A stretch of DNA of 64,000 nucleotides, taken from a virus. The notes under the pieces were generated by a model. The model made no database searches and was not told the origin of the DNA. It saw nothing but the letters and a program-made list of their open reading frames with translations. The stretch is from IMG/VR virus record IMGVR_UViG_3300040801_001812, positions 62,001 through 126,000 of that record; one strand, 5' to 3'. Of this stretch, positions 57,101 through 64,000 are shown piece after piece (position 1 is the first letter of the stretch; each line of letters opens with the position of its first letter). A program made the translations under genes and the position numbers.

Positions 57101-57586
57101 TTAGTCTCCAACAAACAGATTCGAGAAGTCCACGATCTCGTTGACGTCAGCCATCACCTGCGCGAAGCGGGCACCCGCCTCGGCTGCGTTGATCTTACCG
57201 GCGCGGAGATCCCCGGCCACCTCGGACAACTCATCGTAGTGAAGATGGAGGGCGCGTTTCTGGAAATTGGGAACGGCCAGTGTATAGCACGAACTCAATC
57301 TCTCAACTGCACTGTCCAGCTTCTCCAGAAGCGATCCAGTAGGGAGTTTCGTGGGGTTGACTTCCACGTTCTCCGAGATCACCTCATCAATGTCTGAAAG
57401 CTCTTCATACCACATTTTCATAGCGTCTGCTCCTTCACCATAGTGGTGGTTGTTCCACCCACGGGCACGGGTGTCCCGTGCAACTTCGTCTCCCCCTCTG
57501 AGAAGGGAAGCAACAGCGGCCTGGATCGCGTCATCATCCACGATCTGGGACGCTCTAGCTAGCGGTTCACCTGTGCCACGAGGCAT
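57101..57586 (-). CDS. Helical acidic head-module protein, unknown
   Basis: This 161-residue protein is helical and acidic (GADAMKMWYEELSDIDEV, LRAGKINAAEAGARFAQV). The DNA and composition are ordinary for the region. TTGGAG precedes the ATG. The next gene lies only four bases on. It may be a scaffold helper or an assembly chaperone. No family is recognised. Confidence 0.65.
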   Translation of the reverse strand: MPRGTGEPLARASQIVDDDAIQAAVASLLRGGDEVARDTRARGWNNHHYGEGADAMKMWYEELSDIDEVISENVEVNPTKLPTGSLLEKLDSAVERLSSCYTLAVPNFQKRALHLHYDELSEVAGDLRAGKINAAEAGARFAQVMADVNEIVDFSNLFVGD

Positions 57587-57589
57587 GGA

Positions 57590-57955
57590 TTACTCCAAGC
57601 CCGCCATGACTGCGACGAAATTGTCATGGAACATATCAAGCTGCGCGGAAGCAGCCTCAACGTATCCTTCACTCTCGACCACGTCGTCAATCTCAGAGAT
57701 CGCCTCGGCGACCTCGGTGTCACTGCACTCGGCCAGCTCGGGGTCTTCCTTGGCACGTGCGATGTAATCGTCGAGCACGGAACGATGGCTGACCTCGGCT
57801 TCAATCAGTTGAGCAACGAGTTCTGCGTGAACGCCCAACAGATCATGGATCTTCTCGGCTTCGTCGATGTCTTGGATGTCTTCGAAAATCGATGGGGCCT
57901 TCTTGTCGTCTTCGTCAGTGGCCCACTGGTAGTAAAGTGTGTCAATCGGGGTCAT
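57590..57955 (-). CDS. Acidic helical protein, head module, unknown
   Basis: This 121-residue protein is very acidic (TDEDDKKAPSIFEDIQDIDE) and helical throughout, ending DMFHDNFVAVMAGLE. GGGAGGATTC precedes the ATG. A CTTTATTAG-like element lies about 35 bases upstream (57989). It resembles the previous protein in size and style, and the pair may be paralogues, but identity is not evident by eye. Function unknown. Confidence 0.65.
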   Translation of the reverse strand: MTPIDTLYYQWATDEDDKKAPSIFEDIQDIDEAEKIHDLLGVHAELVAQLIEAEVSHRSVLDDYIARAKEDPELAECSDTEVAEAISEIDDVVESEGYVEAASAQLDMFHDNFVAVMAGLE

Positions 57956-57988
57956 TTTGAATCCTCCCTAAAATACGCGAACGTACAC

Positions 57989-57998
57989 CTAATAAAAC
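57989..57998 (-). promoter_or_regulatory. TTTTATTAGG element, late-promoter candidate
   Basis: GGTTTTATTAGGTG on the minus strand lies just past the stop of the 58007 gene. An identical TTTTATTAGGTGT occurs inside a coding region at about 7176-7188, where it encodes ILLGV, a warning that chance copies occur. Confidence 0.35.
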
Positions 57999-58006
57999 CC
58001 TATTGC

Positions 58007-59161
58007 TCAGATCTCTTCAAGAGAATCCTCTCGTACTGGAAGAGAAACCCTTGTCGAGACAAAACTACGTCGTTTACGGGATCTCTGGCTACGCATCGTC
58101 GTGTTGAACGCTGAAGCCGAGATAACCCGGTTCCCAGTACGAGACCACGCGGTCTCTCTGCGAAGAGCCTCTAACCGGTGGGCGGTGTTCTTGGCACGGT
58201 CCAGAGCAACCTGGATTTTCTGTTGCGCCTCATCGTGGTTGCGGGCTGTTACTTTTGCGATCCGACGAAGAACTCGGTCTTCATCCGGATCCGTCCGTGT
58301 CACACCGCGCCCCGGCGTGTATGTCTGGAACCCCTGGCCCCTATAACGCTGGATAAGGTTGTTGGGCATGTGGTCTTCAGGGATAAACTCACCAATCCCA
58401 TACCACTCTTCCCCGTCCGGAACTCCGATGTTAGCCATGTGCTCGCGGATCCGCTTGCTGATACGGTCGTTCCACACCACGTCGGGTGGGGCAACTTCGT
58501 GATAGGTCAAACGGAAACCGACGCCCAACGGGGTGTACACATCCGGGTTATGGCCCCCGTCTCGCCCAATTTGTACGCGCCGAACCTTGGTAGCCCCTGT
58601 TCGCGTAGTACGGGTTCTGGATGCCCGCGAGTAGACCTTACCCAGCGGCTTATCCAGTACTTGCGAGGCGTACCTCTTGGCCGTCTCCATGGATGCAAAA
58701 CGCATCCCAGGCAGGGTAGGATCCCACGGAAGCCAGATCTCATGAAGACGGGGCTTAACTGGGTGGGGCATAACGCCCGCAGCTATCCCGCCTTTGGCCT
58801 GCAACCGCTTCAGCAGGATGTTGCCCAAGTCTTTACCCGACATCAGAGCCGTGGGCTTGGGTACATCAGCAACGATGATACTTGGGTGCTTCCATACCGT
58901 TCGGCCCGATGCTACGCCCAACACGTAATCACGCATCGCAGACGTTGAGGTTCCTACTTGACGGCCTCCGCTGTTGATTTGGGTATCATGGATGTACCCG
59001 ATTGTCTTGGCCGTACCACCTTCCCATGGGAGCCGAACCGTGCGGATCTCGAAGCTATGGCGTACGCCAGACTTACCGTAGTCAGCGTCTTCTGGCCGTG
59101 AATACTTCTGAGTCTTAACGGCAAGATAAAACAGGCACTTCTCAACACTGATAAGGCCCAT
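58007..59161 (-). CDS. Large basic head-module protein, unknown
   Basis: This is a 384-residue protein. The N-terminal half is beta-rich with aromatic strands (EIRTVRLPWEGGTAKTIGYI). An Arg/Thr-rich middle (SRASRTRTTRTGATKVRR) is followed by helical and very basic C-terminal residues (RSQRSRKRRSF). The ATG at 59161 overlaps the previous stop as TAATG. I cannot name a fold. It may be a virion protein bound to DNA. Confidence 0.6.
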   Translation of the reverse strand: MGLISVEKCLFYLAVKTQKYSRPEDADYGKSGVRHSFEIRTVRLPWEGGTAKTIGYIHDTQINSGGRQVGTSTSAMRDYVLGVASGRTVWKHPSIIVADVPKPTALMSGKDLGNILLKRLQAKGGIAAGVMPHPVKPRLHEIWLPWDPTLPGMRFASMETAKRYASQVLDKPLGKVYSRASRTRTTRTGATKVRRVQIGRDGGHNPDVYTPLGVGFRLTYHEVAPPDVVWNDRISKRIREHMANIGVPDGEEWYGIGEFIPEDHMPNNLIQRYRGQGFQTYTPGRGVTRTDPDEDRVLRRIAKVTARNHDEAQQKIQVALDRAKNTAHRLEALRRETAWSRTGNRVISASAFNTTMRSQRSRKRRSFVSTRVSLPVREDSLEEI

Positions 59162-62100
59162 TAGTCAACTCTCATCATCTTAGCGGCCATGTGGGCACCG
59201 ATGCCCCCAGGCACAGTTGAACGGCTCCGGTAATCCTTCTTGTGTTTTTTGCCCTGTTGGTATTTTCCGCTATCCCCATATTGGCGGTTTCGAATACTTT
59301 CCCAGTCAGTGTTGGAATACTCTTGAGGCTTGTACTGCGTCCAAGTGCCCGCACTTTCATTCTGGATAACTCCGAAGTGCATGGAGGCCCACTGGGCTAG
59401 AAGACGGGCATGTTCTTCTGGAAAGAGCTTACGGCGACCACCAAGATCGGTGACTTTCATCAAGCGTCCAACGGCCTTGTTATTCACCGACCGGCGAAGA
59501 AGACGGTAGAAGATTACCAACTTAGCGATATCTTCAGAAGGAGCCTTGACAGCAAGAACTCCGGTACGGTGCCCTGACGAGCCAACGGGGGCATGATACT
59601 CCGACAGCTTCATCTGCTTCACAACTTCTGGAACCCGAACAGTCCTCCCAGAAGAGCCAATCTCCTTCTTAACAAAACGTACGTATTGCCGTACGTTGTT
59701 CATCATGTCATACTCTTTTGTCCCCCGCTCAGGACGACGACGGAGCTGCACAGCTAGGAGATGCTGCATCATGTTGTTGATCTGCGTCTCAGTTGTGGTT
59801 TCTAGCTCCATCGCTTCACGGATGTACTGGTCCCACGCGGCTTCACGCTGCTCGGCAGATCCGCTGTGTTCGTATGCCGAAAAAATACGCTTGATTACGT
59901 TCCCTGCTCTGTCAAAATGTGATTTGATGACCGGGGAGAACTTCTCACCAAGGTCCATGTACTCCATTTCGGGTGTTGCATAAGGGGTGTGGTGGTCTAC
60001 CACCCCGGCACTCACCGGGTCTGTGTCCCCTAGCCGTGCGCGGTTTCGAATAGAAGTGATGATCTTTTTGTCGTAATCTGGGCGCTGCACAAATTTGCCG
60101 GGGGGCGCAAAAACCGCCTTTCCAGTCTTTTTGTCGCGGATGTAGTAGTTGTTCCCTGCACGACTCACAAACTTGAACTCAACATCCGCGTCATCATCCG
60201 GATGAGATGCGCCTGCTCCCACAAAGGGCGTAGGAGCCGCAAAGAGATCAAGCTCTTGCATGGAACGCCGCTTACCCCTCGGAGTACGACGGAGGCGGTT
60301 CAACATCTCGTTATCAGTGATGATTTTACGAGCAGTCTTGTTCTTCGAAAGCAGGCCAAACTCTTTCTCAGCCGCAGACGGGGGCATCGCGACGACCATC
60401 ATATACGCGTCATACGAGACCCCGTTAATCCGATAACCACGCTGAGTAACTTGGATCCCCTTCGGGAGCATCCTGTTGTACCGCTCACGTGCCTTCGGGT
60501 CTGTCGAGATCGAAGGCCGGATTAAACGGGCGTACGGGAACGGCAGGTTAGGATGGGCGCGAATGAACGACCACGCATGGACCTGCTCAAAGAATTTGAA
60601 GTCTGAATGGTTGTCCCGTAGCCACTTCTTGAGGTGGGACTCACGCACCGATGTCAACTTCATGGGTTTGATCTTCACCCGCTTCGACCGGATGATGTTA
60701 AGCGGGATCATAAACGTCGGGCTGGCATTCGTCTCCGACGCTCCATGAGCGAGCACGTACTGGATGAGGAAAAGCGCCCACGGCTCTTTCTTCCCACCAC
60801 TAAACGCCTGCGTACGCCGCTTAGCCCGCCTCTTGTTGATCTCTCCACGAGACCAAACTAGCGGGAGTCTTTCCCCTTTGGAATTCAGGTACTTCGCCCC
60901 TTCAGCCGCTGAAAGATTGAACCCCATAGGCTTTTTGAACCCCTTACGGAGCCAATTGACGTAGTTGTTCCAATCCTCTTCGTCAATGCCCTCTGGAGAG
61001 TCTGCCAGTGGGTTAGAGGGTGTTTCGAACATCCCCGCTTTCTTTACATCGTAGTTGAACTTCTGGAGCATATGAACCGGGAACATACGTTGTCCCTCGG
61101 CATTGGCGTTGTAGGCATCCTTGATGGTTGTTTCAACGGCCCGTTTGAACGCCTGAGCTTGGTCATCAGTACGCCGATCAAGCTCACGCTTAGAGATCAT
61201 CATCCCGGCCTTCGGACCACTTGTTTGCACCATATAGTAGGCTAGGTGTGGTCGGTCGCCAGTGACTTCCCCGTAATGCTTTAAGGCCCCGTGATACAGG
61301 CTCTTGCTCTGGTACCACCACGTAGAATCCCTCAACCCAGGACGGATGATCGGGTGGTCGATGTACAAGCCGAATACGGCCTTGTACCCCGGAACCTCAA
61401 CGATAGCCTTTACGTTCTTAGCCGCAGGCATATCGAAGAGCGACCGCTGATCCACAGACTCAGCAGGTTTTGTGAAAGATCCGTCTGACAGCATCCAAAC
61501 ACGCATACGCTCGTCAGCCGTGACGGTCTCGTGGCGCATTTCCCCGCCCTCAGCTCGAATGGACCCCACTACAAGGCTTCCCGTAGCTGGGCGGTTAGGG
61601 CGAACAGGGGGCTTGGCCCGCTTGATGTTCTTCAAGACGTCATGCTCGTCCCTGTGGTCCGCCATGGCGTGTTCAACGGTCTTCTGCGGACCCTCATGGG
61701 ACTGGGTAGCAAAAACGTAAAATCCGGGCTGAGATGCGTACCCCCAAGCGGTGGTGACGTAGTACTGCATCAGACGGTCTACGAGCTGTTCCTGGGTATT
61801 GTGGCGGGTTACTGGGCTAATGAGCTTGGTGTAATCAGGGTCATCGATGTAACGGATAACCTCGGGTGTTCCGCCCAGATGGTGAATCGCCTTCCCGGTC
61901 ACCTTGAATTGCAGCGAAGGGTGCCCCTCAGGGGTGCGGATGGTAGTCCGGGTGAGGTCAATCCACCCCAACACCTGCTTGTTAGACTGATACCACGCAC
62001 GCCCTTTTGACATCAGAGCACGGGCAACAGCCGCCCTATCTCCCTTTTCGTAGTGTTTCTGCCCTTCTGCAACGAGCTTTTCGAATACTGAACGATCCGG

Positions 62101-62475
62101 CCCCACAAGGTACACCCGCATCTTGGATACGGGGAACCCCTTCTTCATAGAGGTTGCAGCCAGATCAGCAGTACCCCTACGGTCGTGTGCCCACTTAAAC
62201 AGGGCCGCGTAATCAGAAGGCATCTCCGACGAAGGCATGAGATGGACATACACCTCGGGATCTGACACCTTGGTTGCAAAGAAACCGGGAACCACGACCG
62301 ATGAGAAGTTCTTGTTCGAGACCAACTGCTTCCAGTTATCGGCATTGCCGATTTCAATGGTGTCGAACACCTTCCAATCGGGCTGCTTGAAAGTGTCCTC
62401 TACCCCATGTTGAAACGGGGATGAGAAGGACTCCAGCAGGGCGCTGGCCGATTCATATGGACCAAATACACCCAT
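59161..62475 (-). CDS. Giant basic head-module protein, unknown
   Basis: This is a 1,104-residue protein, the largest in the head module. The N-terminus is MGVFGPYESASALLESFSSP. The rest is a mosaic of beta-rich, aromatic segments (FYVFATQSHEGPQKTVEH, IVEVPGYKAVFGLYIDH) and very basic stretches (SRGEINKRRAKRRTQAF). No catalytic motif is recognised. A Lys/Arg-rich C-terminal tail (KYQQGKKHKKDYRSR) could bind DNA. Giant uncharacterised proteins of this type in head operons of large phages are often ejected with the genome. That is inference by position, and it might carry an undescribed enzyme. Confidence 0.6.
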   Translation of the reverse strand: MGVFGPYESASALLESFSSPFQHGVEDTFKQPDWKVFDTIEIGNADNWKQLVSNKNFSSVVVPGFFATKVSDPEVYVHLMPSSEMPSDYAALFKWAHDRRGTADLAATSMKKGFPVSKMRVYLVGPDRSVFEKLVAEGQKHYEKGDRAAVARALMSKGRAWYQSNKQVLGWIDLTRTTIRTPEGHPSLQFKVTGKAIHHLGGTPEVIRYIDDPDYTKLISPVTRHNTQEQLVDRLMQYYVTTAWGYASQPGFYVFATQSHEGPQKTVEHAMADHRDEHDVLKNIKRAKPPVRPNRPATGSLVVGSIRAEGGEMRHETVTADERMRVWMLSDGSFTKPAESVDQRSLFDMPAAKNVKAIVEVPGYKAVFGLYIDHPIIRPGLRDSTWWYQSKSLYHGALKHYGEVTGDRPHLAYYMVQTSGPKAGMMISKRELDRRTDDQAQAFKRAVETTIKDAYNANAEGQRMFPVHMLQKFNYDVKKAGMFETPSNPLADSPEGIDEEDWNNYVNWLRKGFKKPMGFNLSAAEGAKYLNSKGERLPLVWSRGEINKRRAKRRTQAFSGGKKEPWALFLIQYVLAHGASETNASPTFMIPLNIIRSKRVKIKPMKLTSVRESHLKKWLRDNHSDFKFFEQVHAWSFIRAHPNLPFPYARLIRPSISTDPKARERYNRMLPKGIQVTQRGYRINGVSYDAYMMVVAMPPSAAEKEFGLLSKNKTARKIITDNEMLNRLRRTPRGKRRSMQELDLFAAPTPFVGAGASHPDDDADVEFKFVSRAGNNYYIRDKKTGKAVFAPPGKFVQRPDYDKKIITSIRNRARLGDTDPVSAGVVDHHTPYATPEMEYMDLGEKFSPVIKSHFDRAGNVIKRIFSAYEHSGSAEQREAAWDQYIREAMELETTTETQINNMMQHLLAVQLRRRPERGTKEYDMMNNVRQYVRFVKKEIGSSGRTVRVPEVVKQMKLSEYHAPVGSSGHRTGVLAVKAPSEDIAKLVIFYRLLRRSVNNKAVGRLMKVTDLGGRRKLFPEEHARLLAQWASMHFGVIQNESAGTWTQYKPQEYSNTDWESIRNRQYGDSGKYQQGKKHKKDYRSRSTVPGGIGAHMAAKMMRVD

Positions 62476-62477
62476 AC

Positions 62478-62876
62478 TTACCGCCTACGGTACGTGCGGC
62501 GAGCAACGCGGGGGCGGGCACCGGCACGTGGACGCCGAGGACGGGATGGGCCAACCATGCGTTTTCGGACAGCCAAAGTACGCTGACGCTTCATCTTGGA
62601 CCGGGGATTACGGGCCGCACGCATACGAGCAGCACGGCCTTTACGAGCAGCCCTTTTCGCGATCATGCGTCTTTTCGGGTCTTTTCGCCCGATAACCCGC
62701 TTAGTCATGTACCCCCCACTAGCAACCTTCACGCGAACACGGTGGGCCTCTTCAATAGCCTGCTGCTTCCAGTCTTCATGCTCTTCATAGAGGAGTACAT
62801 CCGAAATATCCGAAACGTCATAGCCACGGGCTAGACACTCGTCAAGAATCTTGTCAAGAGTTGGGTCGAAGTTCAT
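62478..62876 (-). CDS. Small Arg-rich protein, unknown
   Basis: This is a 132-residue protein. The first 45 residues are acidic helices (DPTLDKILDECLARGYDVSD). From residue 55 on the sequence is Arg/Lys-rich without hydrophobic core (RAARKGRAARMRAARNPRSK, then PSRPRRPRAGARPRVARR). Composition alone suggests DNA or RNA binding, like phage internal-head or protamine-like proteins. CAGGAG precedes the ATG. It is followed at once by the giant protein. Confidence 0.65.
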   Translation of the reverse strand: MNFDPTLDKILDECLARGYDVSDISDVLLYEEHEDWKQQAIEEAHRVRVKVASGGYMTKRVIGRKDPKRRMIAKRAARKGRAARMRAARNPRSKMKRQRTLAVRKRMVGPSRPRRPRAGARPRVARRTYRRR

Positions 62877-62913
62877 AGGCTCACTCCTGTCACATAATGA
62901 ATACCGGAGCTTG

Positions 62914-63750
62914 CTACTTCAGGGCACGCATTCCACGAAGTAGCTCTTCCCTCGTTGGTGCGTTCCTCTTCACCTGCCGGTAACGCAACACTGTCGGGTG
63001 CTCGATTCGTAAGTGACACTTGCAGTTGCTCTTACACTGGGTATCCCCAGAAGCGGGTACTGTCGGAAGATTCGACTTGATGAACGGACTCTTCGCTGCC
63101 AGATACAGGCAATGGGGACAGTGCTCGGCTGGTGAGGTCTCCCAATAGTAGAGGGCCGTAACCGACGACCCCAACACCCGAGAGGTATTGTACATCGTCT
63201 TGAGCGTTTGGACGTACATCTCGATCCGACGCTTGGGGTCCATCTTGGAGCGATCTCTCTTGACGTCTTCGATAAACTTCTTCCAGTAGTCGAACTCTTT
63301 ACGGAGGAAGGACTCCAACCAACGTTTGTCTTCGGCGTCCAGACGCCCCCCGACGAACCCTCCCTTGATAGACTTGTTCCCGAGAATAAACGCCTCCGTA
63401 TAGAACTTACGGAAGATAGCTTTAACCGTTCGATTATGAGGATACTGTGCGGGTTTCCCCGGAACGTAGTCAGAAGGCTTGCCCGCTTTTCCCGCTTTTT
63501 GAGGTGACCCCTTAGGCTTCACCTCTGGGGTTATCCCGGCGAATAACCTCTTAAGCTCTCGCCGGAACTCGGCTTCGAGACGGGCAAATTGTGGAAACGT
63601 AAAACGTTGCCCCACGTCGTGGTGCACCTGATGGCGCTTAGGACGTAGGGCAGAATTGATAACAGCAGCGATAGCATGGTGCCGCCAGGGATCCTTTGCC
63701 TTGGCGTGCCCACCGATGTTTTTCGCTTCAGTCAGATTTTTCTTTGTCAT
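62914..63750 (-). CDS. Minor head protein, Mu gpF / SPP1 gp7-like
   Basis: This is a 278-residue protein. The ATG at 63750 has AAGG in front and is preferred over an upstream start at 63813. Helices at residues 50-195 are followed by a Cys-rich C-terminal motif: ETSPAEHCPHCLYLAAKSPF, then SGDTQCKSNCKCHLRIEHP (C211, C214, C239, C243, C245). This C-x2-C ... C-x3-C-x-C-H pattern is typical of phage head morphogenesis proteins that join portal and prohead and are injected with DNA. Overlap with the upstream small gene is 23 bases. Confidence 0.75.
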   Translation of the reverse strand: MTKKNLTEAKNIGGHAKAKDPWRHHAIAAVINSALRPKRHQVHHDVGQRFTFPQFARLEAEFRRELKRLFAGITPEVKPKGSPQKAGKAGKPSDYVPGKPAQYPHNRTVKAIFRKFYTEAFILGNKSIKGGFVGGRLDAEDKRWLESFLRKEFDYWKKFIEDVKRDRSKMDPKRRIEMYVQTLKTMYNTSRVLGSSVTALYYWETSPAEHCPHCLYLAAKSPFIKSNLPTVPASGDTQCKSNCKCHLRIEHPTVLRYRQVKRNAPTREELLRGMRALK

Positions 63751-63883
63751 CCTTCGGCTCTTCGACCTGAGGGGTGTCAGGGTGAGTAGCGTTGTACATC
63801 TTAGCCATCTCACGCTCGACTGTAGTGAACTCCTCTGGAGCTTCCGGTTCCTGCATCATGTGGGGCAACTTCGTGTTAAACAT
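63728..63883 (-). CDS. Small acidic protein, unknown
   Basis: This is a 51-residue protein. AGGAGACC precedes the ATG at 63883, which is preferred to a start at 63913. It is acidic, starting MFNTKLPHMMQEPEAPEEF and ending in EEPKDDKEKSD. It overlaps the minor head gene by 23 bases and the upstream stop by eight. No fold or function is evident. A portal- or terminase-associated small protein is possible by place. Confidence 0.5.
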   Translation of the reverse strand: MFNTKLPHMMQEPEAPEEFTTVEREMAKMYNATHPDTPQVEEPKDDKEKSD

Positions 63884-64000
63884 CGTCGGTCTCCTCTTCT
63901 TCGGCGAGTCCAATCAAGTGCATGAACTCTTGTACGCGATTATTGAGCTGTTTGAACGCGTTAAATCGCACAAAGACCTTGAACTTGGTCATGTGCGTCT
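63876..64000 (-). CDS. C-terminal end of an upstream gene (partial)
   Basis: The frame is open from the window edge to TAA at 63878-63876. Its last residues are acidic (GLAEEEETDDV) after a helix (RFNAFKQLNNRVQEF). An ATG at 63992 lies in frame without a ribosome site, so this is more likely the end of a longer gene than a complete 38-residue ORF. By order the portal protein would be expected here, but 41 residues do not identify it. Confidence 0.5.
   Translation of the reverse strand, partial: THMTKFKVFVRFNAFKQLNNRVQEFMHLIGLAEEEETDDV

Noticed and set aside
1-64000. tRNA genes, integrase, transposase or insertion sequences
   Set aside because: Gaps are few and short (none above about 300 bases), and none can hold a cloverleaf that I can recognise. 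No recombinase motifs occur in any frame examined. A tRNA scan would settle the first point.

Overview
The window is a stretch of a tailed-phage genome, almost certainly a contractile-tailed (myovirus) phage with a T4-like virion plan. The sheath, tube, gp25, gpJ/gp6, P2 gpI, gp5 spike, gp27/gpD hub and gp23-like capsid families are all recognisable. Every gene I can support lies on the minus strand, so transcription runs from high to low coordinates. Genes are packed with short overlaps, and at least eleven gene pairs are joined by a one-base TAATG stop/start fusion. I see no tRNA, integrase, transposase, insertion sequence or CRISPR array. The host cannot be named. An amidase endolysin without a wall-binding domain fits a Gram-negative host, but this is inference.

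Layout in the direction of transcription. (1) 64000-51092, head module: the end of an unseen upstream gene, a Mu gpF/SPP1 gp7-like minor head protein, then about 12 kb of mostly unrecognised proteins, several large and very basic. One has a histone H1-like Lys/Ala repeat. (2) 51082-48193: a prohead protease with a C-terminal scaffold that appears to have its own nested start, then the gp23-like major capsid protein and a terminator. (3) 48113-44103: an acidic-repeat protein, neck and tail-completion proteins. (4) 44063-36203: tail sheath, tail tube, a terminator, a gp26/gp51-like hub-chaperone pair overlapping in two frames, and the tape measure. (5) 36203-24038: the baseplate, comprising tube initiator, LysM-like gp53, hub, spike, a 1,889-residue beta-helix protein, gp25 and gpJ. 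(6) 24028-8059: tail periphery, comprising a P2 gpI-like protein, a repeat-built fibre, a PAPS-type sulfotransferase, and a 1,664-residue protein carrying an NHL-type beta-propeller. (7) 8059-4292: lysis and accessory genes, comprising an amidase, three small membrane-protein candidates for holins and a metallophosphoesterase. (8) 4224-1: DNA metabolism, comprising an HU/IHF-like protein, a UvsW-type N-terminal domain as a free-standing gene, the helicase core as a second gene, an unknown protein and the start of a gp41/DnaB-like replicative helicase.

Regulatory DNA is concentrated in a few gaps: 2771-3061, 3644-3879, 4225-4291, 6352-6470, 7869-7906, 39972-40087 and 48114-48192. These hold hairpins, terminators, sigma70-like promoters, a 16-bp palindrome that could form alternative structures over the endolysin ribosome-binding site, a two-copy promoter-like motif, and a recurring CTTTATTAG-type element that may be a phage late promoter. 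All family names come from reading motifs by eye. No similarity search was run.
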